From Sulfuritalea sp. (GTDB lineage: Bacteria > Pseudomonadota > Gammaproteobacteria > Burkholderiales > Rhodocyclaceae), in NCBI GenBank assembly GCA_030696505.1, contig JAUYSD010000107.1, positions 1 to 32,042 of the forward strand: 32,042 nucleotides of DNA, read 5' to 3'. Both the position numbers and the translations under genes were made by a program. The notes under the pieces are model-generated. The model did no database searches. It saw nothing but the letters and a program-made list of their open reading frames with translations, and had not been told where the DNA came from. Of the stretch, positions 19,738-30,036 are shown one piece after another; position 1 is the first letter of the stretch; the number at the start of each line of letters is the position of its first letter.

Positions 19738-20862
19738 TCAGTCGCCGAAGTTGGTGCCGACCCGGCGCGCGCTGACTATCCACGAATGCTTGAGCGGCAC
19801 GGTCTTGACCTTGCCGGCGACGTCTTCGAGCCCGACCGGCTGCGTGTCCTCGCCTCTGGCCGCCACCATGACGCCGTGAGTGCCCTTGGCGATCAGGTCG
19901 GCGCAGGCCGTACCGAGGCGCGTCGCCAGCAGGCGGTCGGCGGCCGAGGGGGCGCCGCCGCGCTGCACGTGGCCGAGAATGGTGACCCGGGCTTCGAGGC
20001 CGGTCAGGGCTTCCAGGCGCTTGGCCAGGCGCAGCGTGCGATCGGCATAGAGCAGTTCCGCGGCATCGGCCTCTGCATCGTCGGCCTTGCGCGCGTCTTT
20101 TTGCTTCGCCGCTTTCCTGCCCGCGGTCCGCGCCGCGGCGATCGCGGCCAGGTCGTGCTGCGAGATCGCGCCCTCGGCCACGGCGACGATGGAGAAGGGC
20201 TTGCCGCCGCGCGCCCGGGCGCGGATGGCTGCGGCCACGCTATCGACGTCGTAGGGAATCTCCGGAATCAGGATCACGTCGGCGCCGCCGGCGATGCCGG
20301 CGCCCAACGCCAGCCAGCCGGCGCGGTGGCCCATGATCTCGACCACGATGATGCGGTGGTGGCTGTGCGCCGTGCTGTGCAGGCGGTCGATGGCCTCGGT
20401 GGCAATGCCCAGCGCGGTATCGAAGCCGAAGGTGACGTCGGTGCCGGCGACGTCGTTGTCTATGGTCTTGGGCAGCGTGATGACGTGCAAACCCATCTGC
20501 TTGAGGCGCAGCGCATTCTTCACGGTGCCGCCGCCGCCCAGGCAGACCAGGCAGTCGAGCCGGTTGGCGCGGTAGTTGTCGGCGATGGTGTCGAGCATGT
20601 TCAGGATCTTGCCGCCGACCGGCATCTTGTGCGGCTTGTCGCGGCTGGTGCCGAGGATGGTGCCGCCGACGGTCAGGATGCCCGAGAGCTGGCCGCCGTC
20701 GAGCGTCGCCGTGCGGTTTTCCATGAGGCCGCGAAAGCCGTCGCGGAAGCCGACCACGTGCATGCCGTAATGGCCCAGCAGCGCCTTGCCGACGCCGCGG
20801 ATCGCGGCGTTGAGCCCCGGGCTGTCGCCGCCCGCGGTAAGAATGCCGATGTATTTGCTCAT
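19738..20862 (-). CDS. 6-phosphofructokinase (PfkA superfamily, group III-like)
   Basis: This 374-residue cytoplasmic enzyme phosphorylates fructose 6-phosphate in glycolysis. Visible motifs are the N-terminal [18 protein letters not shown], the phosphodonor loop GGGGT at 109-113, the catalytic PKTIDND at 131-137 (Asp135 as base), MGHRAGW, PEIPYD, VAEGA and LGHVQRGG. The TIDND motif is preceded by Lys132, as in pyrophosphate-using and group III enzymes, while Gly112 at the donor-specificity site suggests ATP. The donor therefore cannot be decided by eye. The first aspartate of the usual GGDGS is replaced by glycine. An Ala/Lys-rich insertion occupies about 235-275. No good Shine-Dalgarno precedes the ATG. 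It lies 32 bp downstream of the aminopeptidase gene, possibly co-transcribed. Confidence 0.9.
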   Translation of the reverse strand: MSKYIGILTAGGDSPGLNAAIRGVGKALLGHYGMHVVGFRDGFRGLMENRTATLDGGQLSGILTVGGTILGTSRDKPHKMPVGGKILNMLDTIADNYRANRLDCLVCLGGGGTVKNALRLKQMGLHVITLPKTIDNDVAGTDVTFGFDTALGIATEAIDRLHSTAHSHHRIIVVEIMGHRAGWLALGAGIAGGADVILIPEIPYDVDSVAAAIRARARGGKPFSIVAVAEGAISQHDLAAIAAARTAGRKAAKQKDARKADDAEADAAELLYADRTLRLAKRLEALTGLEARVTILGHVQRGGAPSAADRLLATRLGTACADLIAKGTHGVMVAARGEDTQPVGLEDVAGKVKTVPLKHSWIVSARRVGTNFGD

Positions 20863-20894
20863 GGCGTCGCTCGCTGGAAAGGGATGCCGCTAGC

Positions 20895-22004
20895 CTACCA
20901 TCGGTCGGCGCCGGGTTGGCCAGGGATGGACGGACAGTCGCGCGCCGCGGCGCCGGCAGCGGCGGCCGGCAGCAGGCGGGCCAGCGCGCAGCGCCGGGCA
21001 TCCTTGGTCAGCTCCGCCAGCGCCCTCACGCGCCGGTAGAAGCGCGGCAGATCGTGTTGCTCCGCTTCGAGCAGGGCCGCGAAGGCCGGCACCAGTTCAC
21101 TGTAGAGGCCGAAGGCGACCAGCCCGGCGTTGTTGAATTCCGCGCCGATGATCCTGTCGTAGCCGGCATGGCCGCCCCAGCCCGCCTTCATCGCCGCGTA
21201 ATCGCGGCGCAGGGCGGCGAACAATTCGGCCTTGGCGCGGCGCTGGCCTTCCGCGGCGCCCCCGCTTGCATACAGGGTGCGCGCCCGCTCGCGGTAATCC
21301 TGCAGCAGCCGGGCGAATTCCGCCCGGCGCAGCCGCTGCGCCGCGAAGGCGGCGCCTTGCGCGGGCGTGGCCTGGGCCGCGGTCCAGCGCCGCATGCCTT
21401 CGTTTTCGACCACCGTGGCGAAAGACTCGTTGAAGGCGGTGTCGTCCCTGACGTACACCACCTGGTGCGCGAGTTCGTGAAACACGATGCGCGCGACTTC
21501 CAGCGTGCCGCGGCGCATGAAGGTGTTGAGTACCGGATCGTCGAAGTAGCCGAGCGTGGAATAGGCCGCGACGCCGCCGACGAAGGTGTCGTAACCTTCC
21601 TCGCGCAGTTCCGCGGCGAGGCGCTCGGCATCCTTCTGATCGTAGTAGCCGCGGTAGTTCACGCAACCGACCAGCAGCACGCACCATTGCCTGGCTTCCA
21701 GCGACAACTCGGGCGCGGCGAAGACGTTCCACACCACATAGGGGCGGCCGATGTCGGCGTAGCTGCGATAGCTGTCGTTGTCGGGCAGCGCCAACTCGCG
21801 GCTGGCGAAGTCGCGTATCGCCGCCACCTCCGCCAGTTGCTTGCCCAGTTGCGGATCGCCGATGGGCCGGTCGACCAGCTCGCCGATCGGCTGCGCCGCG
21901 CGCATCAGCTCGAAATGGCCGCCCACCGCCTGGGCGTAGTAGGCGATGTTGCCGCAGCCGGCCAGCGCCATTGCCAGCAGCAGCAGCGAATTCCTAACGC
22001 TCAT
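20895..22004 (-). CDS. Zinc aminopeptidase-family lipoprotein (PF10023-type)
   Basis: From ATG 22004 the product is 369 residues with a lipoprotein signal (LLLLAMALAGC, Cys17). The zinc motif HELAHQ is at 176-181, with downstream glutamates (FNESFATVVENEG, Glu193/Glu200) as likely third ligand. Other family features are YYAQAVGGHFELM after the lipobox, the WNVFAAPELSLEA strand, GCVNYRGYY and VGGVAAYSTLGYFDDPVLNT. The family is annotated as putative aminopeptidase; real substrates are poorly known. It is expected at the periplasmic face of a membrane. The upstream in-frame start at 22049 would place 15 extra residues before the signal, so I reject it. Confidence 0.88.
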   Translation of the reverse strand: MSVRNSLLLLAMALAGCGNIAYYAQAVGGHFELMRAAQPIGELVDRPIGDPQLGKQLAEVAAIRDFASRELALPDNDSYRSYADIGRPYVVWNVFAAPELSLEARQWCVLLVGCVNYRGYYDQKDAERLAAELREEGYDTFVGGVAAYSTLGYFDDPVLNTFMRRGTLEVARIVFHELAHQVVYVRDDTAFNESFATVVENEGMRRWTAAQATPAQGAAFAAQRLRRAEFARLLQDYRERARTLYASGGAAEGQRRAKAELFAALRRDYAAMKAGWGGHAGYDRIIGAEFNNAGLVAFGLYSELVPAFAALLEAEQHDLPRFYRRVRALAELTKDARRCALARLLPAAAAGAAARDCPSIPGQPGADRW

Positions 22005-22087
22005 GGCTTCGATGAACCCCCCGAGTATCTTGAAACACCTTGGCGTCATGGCGCCTCAAGCTGGCAAGTGGGCCCGCCCCCTCCCGT

Positions 22088-22107
22088 CCTCCCCCTCGCG
22101 GGGGAGG
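22088..22107. terminator. GC-rich hairpin downstream of the hydrolase gene
   Basis: CCTCCCCC and GGGGGAGG form a perfect 8-bp stem around a TCGC loop, about 60 bp past the hydrolase stop in the minus direction. No T-run follows, so it may be a factor-independent pause or a short REP-like palindrome rather than a classical terminator. Confidence 0.45.
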
Positions 22108-22166
22108 CTATCAATTGGCTCGCTACGCTCGAACCAGACACGCCGCGCTTGGCGCCGTATTTCACG

Positions 22167-22889
22167 CTAATCCGCTTCATGGTGCAGAAAATGTCCGGTG
22201 TCGAGGAAGACCGCGATCTGCTCGGCACAGCGCCGCGAGGCGAGCATTTCCGAGTGCGCCACGGCCAGCGCGATGAAGTCCGCGGCGCCGGGCAGGCGCG
22301 TTTCCGCCACGCTCACCACGCCGTCGTTGGGGCGCGGCAGATCGGGCACGACGCGGCCCAGGCCCAGGCTGCGGGTGCCGGCCAGCACGCCTACCGCGAC
22401 GGCGGGCGAGGGCGCCAGCGCGGCCGCGGGCCCGCGCCCCAGCCATTCGCCGATCGAGCGCCCGAGCAGGGCCGGCATGCCGCGCACTGCGGCCAGTCGC
22501 CGTGCGCAATGGCTGTCGATGCAGGGCGTGCCGAGCAGGACCGCCCGGCGCAGGCGCGGATCGGCTTCCTGCCTCAGCATGTCGAGGATGATGAGGCCGC
22601 CGAGACTGTGGCCGACCAGATGGATCTCGCTCGCGTCGGTCGCGGCGATGTAGCGGCGCAGGGCCTGCGCATTCTGCGAGAGCGTGGCGCGCACGCTCGG
22701 GTAGCCGAAGCGCAGCGTGCGGTAGCCGCGGCCCTGCAGCCAGCGGCCATGCGGCAGGAACACCGCCGCCGGGGTCCACAGGCCATGCACCAGGACCACC
22801 GTCGCAGCGGTGTCCCGCGGCGATTGCGGCAGGCTGCGTTTCAAGTTTTGCTCCCGTGTGGCGGAAAAATCCGCCTTTGCGTCGCTCAC
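22167..22889 (-). CDS. Alpha/beta hydrolase (lipase/PGAP1-like)
   Basis: The 240-residue product is a single-domain alpha/beta hydrolase without signal peptide. The oxyanion region is VVLVHGLW (31-38), the nucleophile elbow GHSLGG has Ser95, and NDGVVSV (Asp189) and AHSEML (His212) supply the other triad members. It resembles bacterial proteins annotated as permease/esterase or PGAP1-like hydrolases that act on lipid or ester substrates. The start is a GTG without strong Shine-Dalgarno. It is separated from the aminopeptidase gene by a 162-bp gap containing a hairpin, so probably is its own transcript. The substrate is unknown. Confidence 0.87.
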   Translation of the reverse strand: MSDAKADFSATREQNLKRSLPQSPRDTAATVVLVHGLWTPAAVFLPHGRWLQGRGYRTLRFGYPSVRATLSQNAQALRRYIAATDASEIHLVGHSLGGLIILDMLRQEADPRLRRAVLLGTPCIDSHCARRLAAVRGMPALLGRSIGEWLGRGPAAALAPSPAVAVGVLAGTRSLGLGRVVPDLPRPNDGVVSVAETRLPGAADFIALAVAHSEMLASRRCAEQIAVFLDTGHFLHHEAD

Positions 22890-22990
22890 CGATCAAGCCC
22901 CGAAGATGCAGAGCTTTCAAGCCTACCCGATCGCGACCTGCAGCAGAGAGGTGGCCCCATTCCTTAGGACAGAATTTGCTGGTTTCTTAA

Positions 22991-23323
22991 GTGAACCCTC
23001 TGCGGTTACGAGTTATCCACCTGGCGCGCGCCAATCAGCCGGATGTCATCATCATGGACCTCAATTGGCCCGACATCAGCGGTTGCGACGCGTTGACAAT
23101 GTTGCGCGACGATCCGGCGACAGCCCACGTTCCGGTCATGGCGCTGTCGGCCAGGGCCGTCCCGTGTGACATTCAAAAGGGGGTGGAAGCCGGATTTTGC
23201 AGCGATGTGACCAAGCCGTTCAAGGTCATCGACTTCATGAAGGCGCTTGATGCCGCGCCGGAGCTGCGAGCCGCAAGAGTTTTTGTCGCCGCAAGCATCG
23301 CCCGGGAAAGCCCCGGGTGTTAG
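22991..23323 (+). pseudogene. Truncated response-regulator receiver domain
   Basis: The frame (GTG start, 110 codons) encodes the C-terminal two thirds of a CheY-like receiver: ARANQPDVIIMDLNWPDISG with the phospho-acceptor Asp, VMALSARA with the Ser switch, and DVTKPFKV with the conserved Lys. The first beta strand with its acidic pair and most of the first helix are missing, and stop codons lie just upstream (22985-22990 region). It resembles receivers at the end of hybrid histidine kinases. I read it as a gene remnant; expression as a short protein cannot be excluded but it could not bind magnesium normally. Confidence 0.75.
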
Positions 23324-23442
23324 TTTTTCAGCCGCCCATAGTGGCCCCAAAGTGGCAAGCGCAGAGATTGACGCGGACCAGCCGCCGCGCACCGCGGCTG
23401 TCCGTGCAGGGGACATCCGGGCGGATCGCCCCCGTGATTCGC

Positions 23443-23467
23443 CTCGCGCCGGAGCTGCCGGCGCGAG
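23443..23467. terminator. Strong GC hairpin between receiver remnant and collagen-like gene
   Basis: CTCGCGCCGG and CCGGCGCGAG form a perfect 10-bp stem around AGCTG. It lies about 60 bp past the stop of the minus-strand collagen-like gene and 120 bp past the receiver remnant. There is no T-run on either side. Confidence 0.45.
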
Positions 23468-23529
23468 TGCGTGAGGGCGTGAGGGCGTGAATATCGGCGA
23501 ATCCGCTGCCCGGTTCGCCTCACGCGACA

Positions 23530-23859
23530 TCAGCGCGCCGGGACGATTACCACGGTGTCGCTGGTGGTGCCCTTTGCACCAGTACTGCCCCTGGCACCGG
23601 TATTTCCGGTTGCGCCCGTATCGCCGGTTGCCCCGGTGTAACCCGTGGCGCCGGTGTCGCCGGTGTCGCCGGTCGCGCCCGTGGCGCCGGTGTAACCGGT
23701 GGAGCCGGTGGCGCCCTTGGCGCCGGTGTATCCGGTACTGCCCTGCGCGCCCGTGTCACCGGTCGCGCCTTGTGGTCCGGGCGGCCCGGCCGGAAGCGAA
23801 AAGCACGCGCTCAAGGAGAACGCCATCAATGCTGCAATAGTCAGCTGCGTATATTTCAT
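23530..23859 (-). CDS. Collagen-like lipoprotein with 25 Gly-X-Y triplets
   Basis: From ATG 23859, preceded by AAGGAA, the product is 109 residues. A lipoprotein signal ends with LSAC (Cys19), then five residues, then 25 uninterrupted Gly-X-Y triplets (residues 25-99), almost all with Thr in the third position (GAT, GDT, GYT, GST, GNT), and a short tail [13 protein letters not shown]-rich repeats can form trimeric collagen helices in bacteria without hydroxyproline. The whole mature protein would be a rod of about 20 nm tethered to a membrane lipid. The role is unknown; surface spacer or adhesive stalk is a guess. The frame at 23898 starts upstream of the signal and is not preferred. Confidence 0.85.
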   Translation of the reverse strand: MKYTQLTIAALMAFSLSACFSLPAGPPGPQGATGDTGAQGSTGYTGAKGATGSTGYTGATGATGDTGDTGATGYTGATGDTGATGNTGARGSTGAKGTTSDTVVIVPAR

Positions 23860-24118
23860 GATGATTCCTTCTATGTGAGGTACCGGAACCACCCACATAT
23901 GTGAGCAACTCCCCAGAGTCGATCAGCTTCTGGCGGAAAGAGTCGGCGTCGGCAGATCAGGCCATTGCCACTGCATCAACGCTTCCGTATTCGATAGGCA
24001 AAGACCCGATCGGGGCTCGGCGGTTCGGTACATCACCGTTCGCCACGAACACTAGACCAGGCCCGCCGGCAACTCCGTGCGCTGGCGCGCATAGATCGGA
24101 CGGCAGATTTCTCCTGCT
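23860..24118. other. 259-bp gap with a dispersed repeat B copy
   Basis: The stretch between the collagen-like gene and the acnA stop holds no gene I can support; the 83-codon plus-strand frame at 23901 has no recognisable features. It carries a repeat B copy at 24064-24095. Confidence 0.5.
24064..24095 (-). repeat. Dispersed repeat B, copy downstream of acnA
   Basis: On the minus strand TCTATGCGCGCCAGCG followed by CACGGAG and GGCG closely parallels TTTATGTACGCCAGCG, AACGGAG and GGCG at 28681-28712. Confidence 0.6.
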
Positions 24119-27004
<2,886 letters not shown>

Positions 27005-27157
27005 GGTCGCCTCCGTTGCAGCTCCGCGCGATGCGATCGACCGGCGAAGCAAACCAGCATAGACCACTCCGCACCGAAGCACAGGCGCTTGCCGCGTCGC
27101 ACTCGGTCGCACCGATTCGGCCTAAGATTGAAGACTCCACTTCGCAGGAGAACGCCC

Positions 27158-28612
27158 ATGGCCGCTTTTCCAGTAGCGACTTCGGCAGCAATGAACGCCA
27201 CGCGCACCGAAAGAGACTCCTTCGGGCCCATTGAAGTTCCCGCCGACCGGCTCTGGGGGGCGCAGACGCAGCGCTCTCTGGAACACTTCGACATCTCCAG
27301 CGAGCGCATGCCGGAGGAGATTCTGCTTGCGCTGGCCACCGTCAAGGCTGCCTGCGCTGGGGTCAATTGCGAACTGGGCCTGCTGCCCGCGGACAAGGCG
27401 CAGGCGATCGCCACGGCGGCCGAGGAAGTGCTGTTCGGCCGGCATGATCAGGAGTTTCCGCTGTCGCTCTGGCAGACCGGCTCCGGCACCCAGAGCAACA
27501 TGAACATGAACGAGGTGCTGGCCAACCGCGCCTCGGAACTGCTCGGCGGCGAGCGCGGCGCCGGCCGTCGCGTGCATCCCAACGACGAGGTCAATCTGGG
27601 TCAGTCGTCGAACGACGTGTTCCCCACCGCGATGCACCTGGCCGCCGCCCTCGGCATCGTGCGCGGCCTGCTGCCGGCGCTGGCCTGCCTGCGCGCCACG
27701 CTGGCGACGCAGGCCGCGGCGTTTGCCGGCATCGTCAAGATCGGCCGCACCCATTTGCAGGACGCCACGCCGCTCACCCTGGGCCAGGAGTTCTCCGGCT
27801 ACGTCGCCCAGCTCGACCATGCCGAGGCGGTGATCGCGGGCAGCATGGCTTCTCTCTATCCGCTGGCGATCGGCGGCACCGCCGTCGGCACCGGCCTCAA
27901 TGCCCATGCGGAATTCGGCACGCGCGTCGCGGCGGAAATCGCCGGCAGCAGCGGGTTGCCCTTCGTCAGCGCCGCCAACAAGTTCGCCGCCCTGGCTGCC
28001 CATGACGGCCTGGTCGCCGCGCATGGCGGCCTCAAGACGCTGGCCGTGGCGCTGATGAAAATCGCCAACGACATCCGCTGGCTGGCCTCGGGGCCGCGCT
28101 CGGGGCTCGGCGAACTCAGCATCCCGGAAAACGAACCGGGCAGCTCGATCATGCCGGGCAAGGTCAATCCGACGCAATGCGAGGCGCTGACCATGGTCTG
28201 CTGCCAGGTCATGGCCAACGACGTCGCGATCGGCATCGGCGGCGCATCCGGCAACTTCGAACTGAATGTTTTCAAGCCGCTGATCGCCCACAATTTCCTG
28301 CAAAGCCTGCGCCTGCTGGCCGACGCCATGAGCAGTTTCGAGGCCCACTGCGTGCGCGGCATCGTCGCCAACCACGGCCGCATCGCCGAACTGCTGGAGC
28401 GCTCGCTGATGCTGGTGACGGCGCTGACGCCGCATATCGGCTACGACCGCGCGGCCGAGATCGCCAAGCGCGCGCATCACGACGGCAGCACGCTGCGCGA
28501 GGCGGCGCTGGCCCTGGGGCACCTCACGGGGGCGGAATTCGACCGCTGGGTAAGGCCAGCCGACATGGTCGGGGCCAGGACGCCGGCCGAGGGCGCCGAC
28601 TCAGCGCCTTGA
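27158..28612 (+). CDS. fumC: Class II fumarate hydratase
   Basis: The 484-residue cytoplasmic enzyme hydrates fumarate to malate in the TCA cycle without an iron-sulfur cluster. It shows the family blocks [51 protein letters not shown] and the signature [13 protein letters not shown] with the catalytic serine. Length is close to that of E. coli FumC (467) with a slightly extended N-terminus ([20 protein letters not shown]). GCAGGAG lies 7 bases before the ATG. An in-frame ATG 33 bases later is a possible alternative. Being an oxygen-stable fumarase next to acnA, it suits aerobic TCA-cycle function. Confidence 0.96.
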   Translation: MAAFPVATSAAMNATRTERDSFGPIEVPADRLWGAQTQRSLEHFDISSERMPEEILLALATVKAACAGVNCELGLLPADKAQAIATAAEEVLFGRHDQEFPLSLWQTGSGTQSNMNMNEVLANRASELLGGERGAGRRVHPNDEVNLGQSSNDVFPTAMHLAAALGIVRGLLPALACLRATLATQAAAFAGIVKIGRTHLQDATPLTLGQEFSGYVAQLDHAEAVIAGSMASLYPLAIGGTAVGTGLNAHAEFGTRVAAEIAGSSGLPFVSAANKFAALAAHDGLVAAHGGLKTLAVALMKIANDIRWLASGPRSGLGELSIPENEPGSSIMPGKVNPTQCEALTMVCCQVMANDVAIGIGGASGNFELNVFKPLIAHNFLQSLRLLADAMSSFEAHCVRGIVANHGRIAELLERSLMLVTALTPHIGYDRAAEIAKRAHHDGSTLREAALALGHLTGAEFDRWVRPADMVGARTPAEGADSAP

Positions 28613-28680
28613 GCTTTCCGCGGCGGATGGACGTCCGCATCCCGATCGCGGGCGCCATCCGGCCATGGCTGTCGAAGCCG

Positions 28681-28712
28681 CTTTATGTACGCCAGCGAAC
28701 GGAGCGCGGGCG
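28681..28712 (+). repeat. Dispersed repeat B, copy between fumC and M48-like gene
   Basis: CTTTATGTACGCCAGCG is followed by AACGGAG and GGGCG. It lies in the 156-bp gap upstream of the M48-like gene. Confidence 0.6.
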
Positions 28713-28768
28713 CGTTTCGGGGCATTGTTGTCGCCTTGGACGGTAACAACGCATTTCGAGGGACTCGC

Positions 28769-29671
28769 ATGTCACAGCACAGTCGTCGCCGGGCGCAAGC
28801 CGATGTTGCAAGAATCGATCACGGGTTCTCGCGGCGGCTGTCCATGTCCTGCGCCTCCCTGCTCTTGGTCGTCGCCGCCTTGCTCGGCATGTCGGGCTGT
28901 GCGACGGCGCCCAATCAGGCGCGGACGCGCATGCTGGACACGCCGCTGGCCTCGACCCACGCCGATATCAGCTTCAGCATGAGCACCGGGGCACGGCAAT
29001 ACGCCGCCTGTGAAGGCGAAAGCGGCTGCCCGACGGCGGCGGACCGGGACAGCGGGCGGCGCTTTGCGCTGCAGGTGGAGCGGGTCGCCGGCGCCTTGCA
29101 GGCGGGGGCGCAGCGCCTGCTGCCGGATCTGGCACAGCGCGCTCCCGGACTGGCCGGCGGGAAGTTCGACGTCTATGTCGTCGAGGGCGACCAGCCCGGC
29201 AGCGCTTCCAGCGCCAATGGACGAATTGCGCTCACCGCCGCACTGGGCGCCCGTATGCCCTACGACGACTGGGTGGCCTTCGTCGTCGCGCGTGAAATGG
29301 GGCATGTGATCGCGCGCCACCACGAAGAGAATTCCGCCTCCGGCATCGTTACCTCGGTGCTCATGAACATCCTGATTCCGGGCAGCAGCCTGCTGAAAAG
29401 CCTGCTGTCCGCGGGCGGAGCGGAAATTGCCGCGAGGAGCAAGCAGGAAGTGCAGGCCCTGGAGGCCGACCTCATCGCGCAGGATCTGCTGCAGGAAGCC
29501 GGTTTTCGCATGCGCGATATCTACCTGACCCTGCTGCTCGATCCCGTGAAGCTTGACGACGGCCCATGGTCGACGAGTTTCAGGAATTCTTCGCGCAATC
29601 TGATTGTCGAAGTCCGTCGCTCGGAGGTCGCCGAGCGGAGCCCGAGTTTCGCCGTGGCTGCGGCGAGATAG
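28769..29671 (+). CDS. M48-family-like lipoprotein with altered zinc motif
   Basis: From ATG 28769, preceded by GAGGGA, the product is 300 residues with a long basic N-region (SRRR, SRRL) and a lipobox MSGC at Cys44. The M48 peptidase core is recognisable: FDVYVVEGDQPGSAS, NGRIALTAALGARMPYDDWVAFVVAREMGHVIARHHEE, and EVQALEADLIAQDLL with the expected third ligand Glu232. The motif that should be HExxH reads Arg175-Glu176-Met-Gly-His179; the first histidine is replaced through a CGT codon, one base from CAT. The protein may be a catalytically dead relative or carry a recent mutation or sequence error. Upstream in-frame ATG 28685 would add 28 residues without improving the signal. Location is a membrane facing the periplasm. 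Confidence 0.85.
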   Translation: MSQHSRRRAQADVARIDHGFSRRLSMSCASLLLVVAALLGMSGCATAPNQARTRMLDTPLASTHADISFSMSTGARQYAACEGESGCPTAADRDSGRRFALQVERVAGALQAGAQRLLPDLAQRAPGLAGGKFDVYVVEGDQPGSASSANGRIALTAALGARMPYDDWVAFVVAREMGHVIARHHEENSASGIVTSVLMNILIPGSSLLKSLLSAGGAEIAARSKQEVQALEADLIAQDLLQEAGFRMRDIYLTLLLDPVKLDDGPWSTSFRNSSRNLIVEVRRSEVAERSPSFAVAAAR

Positions 29672-30036
29672 CAGAGCCGGTCTTTCGCTATCCGCCGCTG
29701 CCCGCAGGGCATGTTCCCGAGGAAGCTCATGGGGAACGGACTGCCGGCTTCTCGCGCCTGTATGTGCGGCAGCGCACATACGCAGGAGGCGCCACGCATC
29801 ATCATCGCGACATTGGGTTCCTGTTTTTTTAGAGGCTCGAAAGCACTGCGACGGCCCATGCAATCAAAGGCTTGCGCAGACATGCCGGAGGGGAAATGAG
29901 GAAACCCAGGGATTGTGGTCAGCGGCGGCCCTGCGTCGCCCTGCCAATTTGAGGCCAAAGTGAGGTTCTGCATGTCCGCAACAATGAGTTTTCCGCCCGG
30001 CAGCCGCAAAACAGGCGATACCCCCGGGAGAACTCC
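29672..30036. other. 365-bp gap with palindrome and T-run
   Basis: No gene is supported here. The gap contains the palindromic repeat B copy at 29754-29792 and an eight-base T-run at 29823-29830, about 30 bp after the palindrome, which is too far for a classical terminator. I looked for a c-di-GMP riboswitch before the sensor gene and saw none. Confidence 0.5.
29754..29792 (+). repeat. Dispersed repeat B, palindromic copy
   Basis: GTATGTGCG (29760-29768) and CGCACATAC (29773-29781) form a perfect 9-bp stem around GCAG. GCGCCT (29754-29759) and AGGCGC (29787-29792) pair outside, with a five-base bulge. The core matches the copies at 19682-19729, 24064-24095 and 28681-28712. Confidence 0.65.

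Noticed and set aside
20916-22967. 683-codon plus-strand frame opposite the aminopeptidase and hydrolase
   Set aside because: Both minus-strand genes have catalytic motifs; the plus frame has none.
23469-23492. Tandem GTGAGGGC-like repeats
   Set aside because: Only about two and a half units, too short to call an array or a functional repeat.
29840-30036. Possible c-di-GMP riboswitch upstream of the PAS sensor
   Set aside because: I could not find the conserved riboswitch core or pairings.
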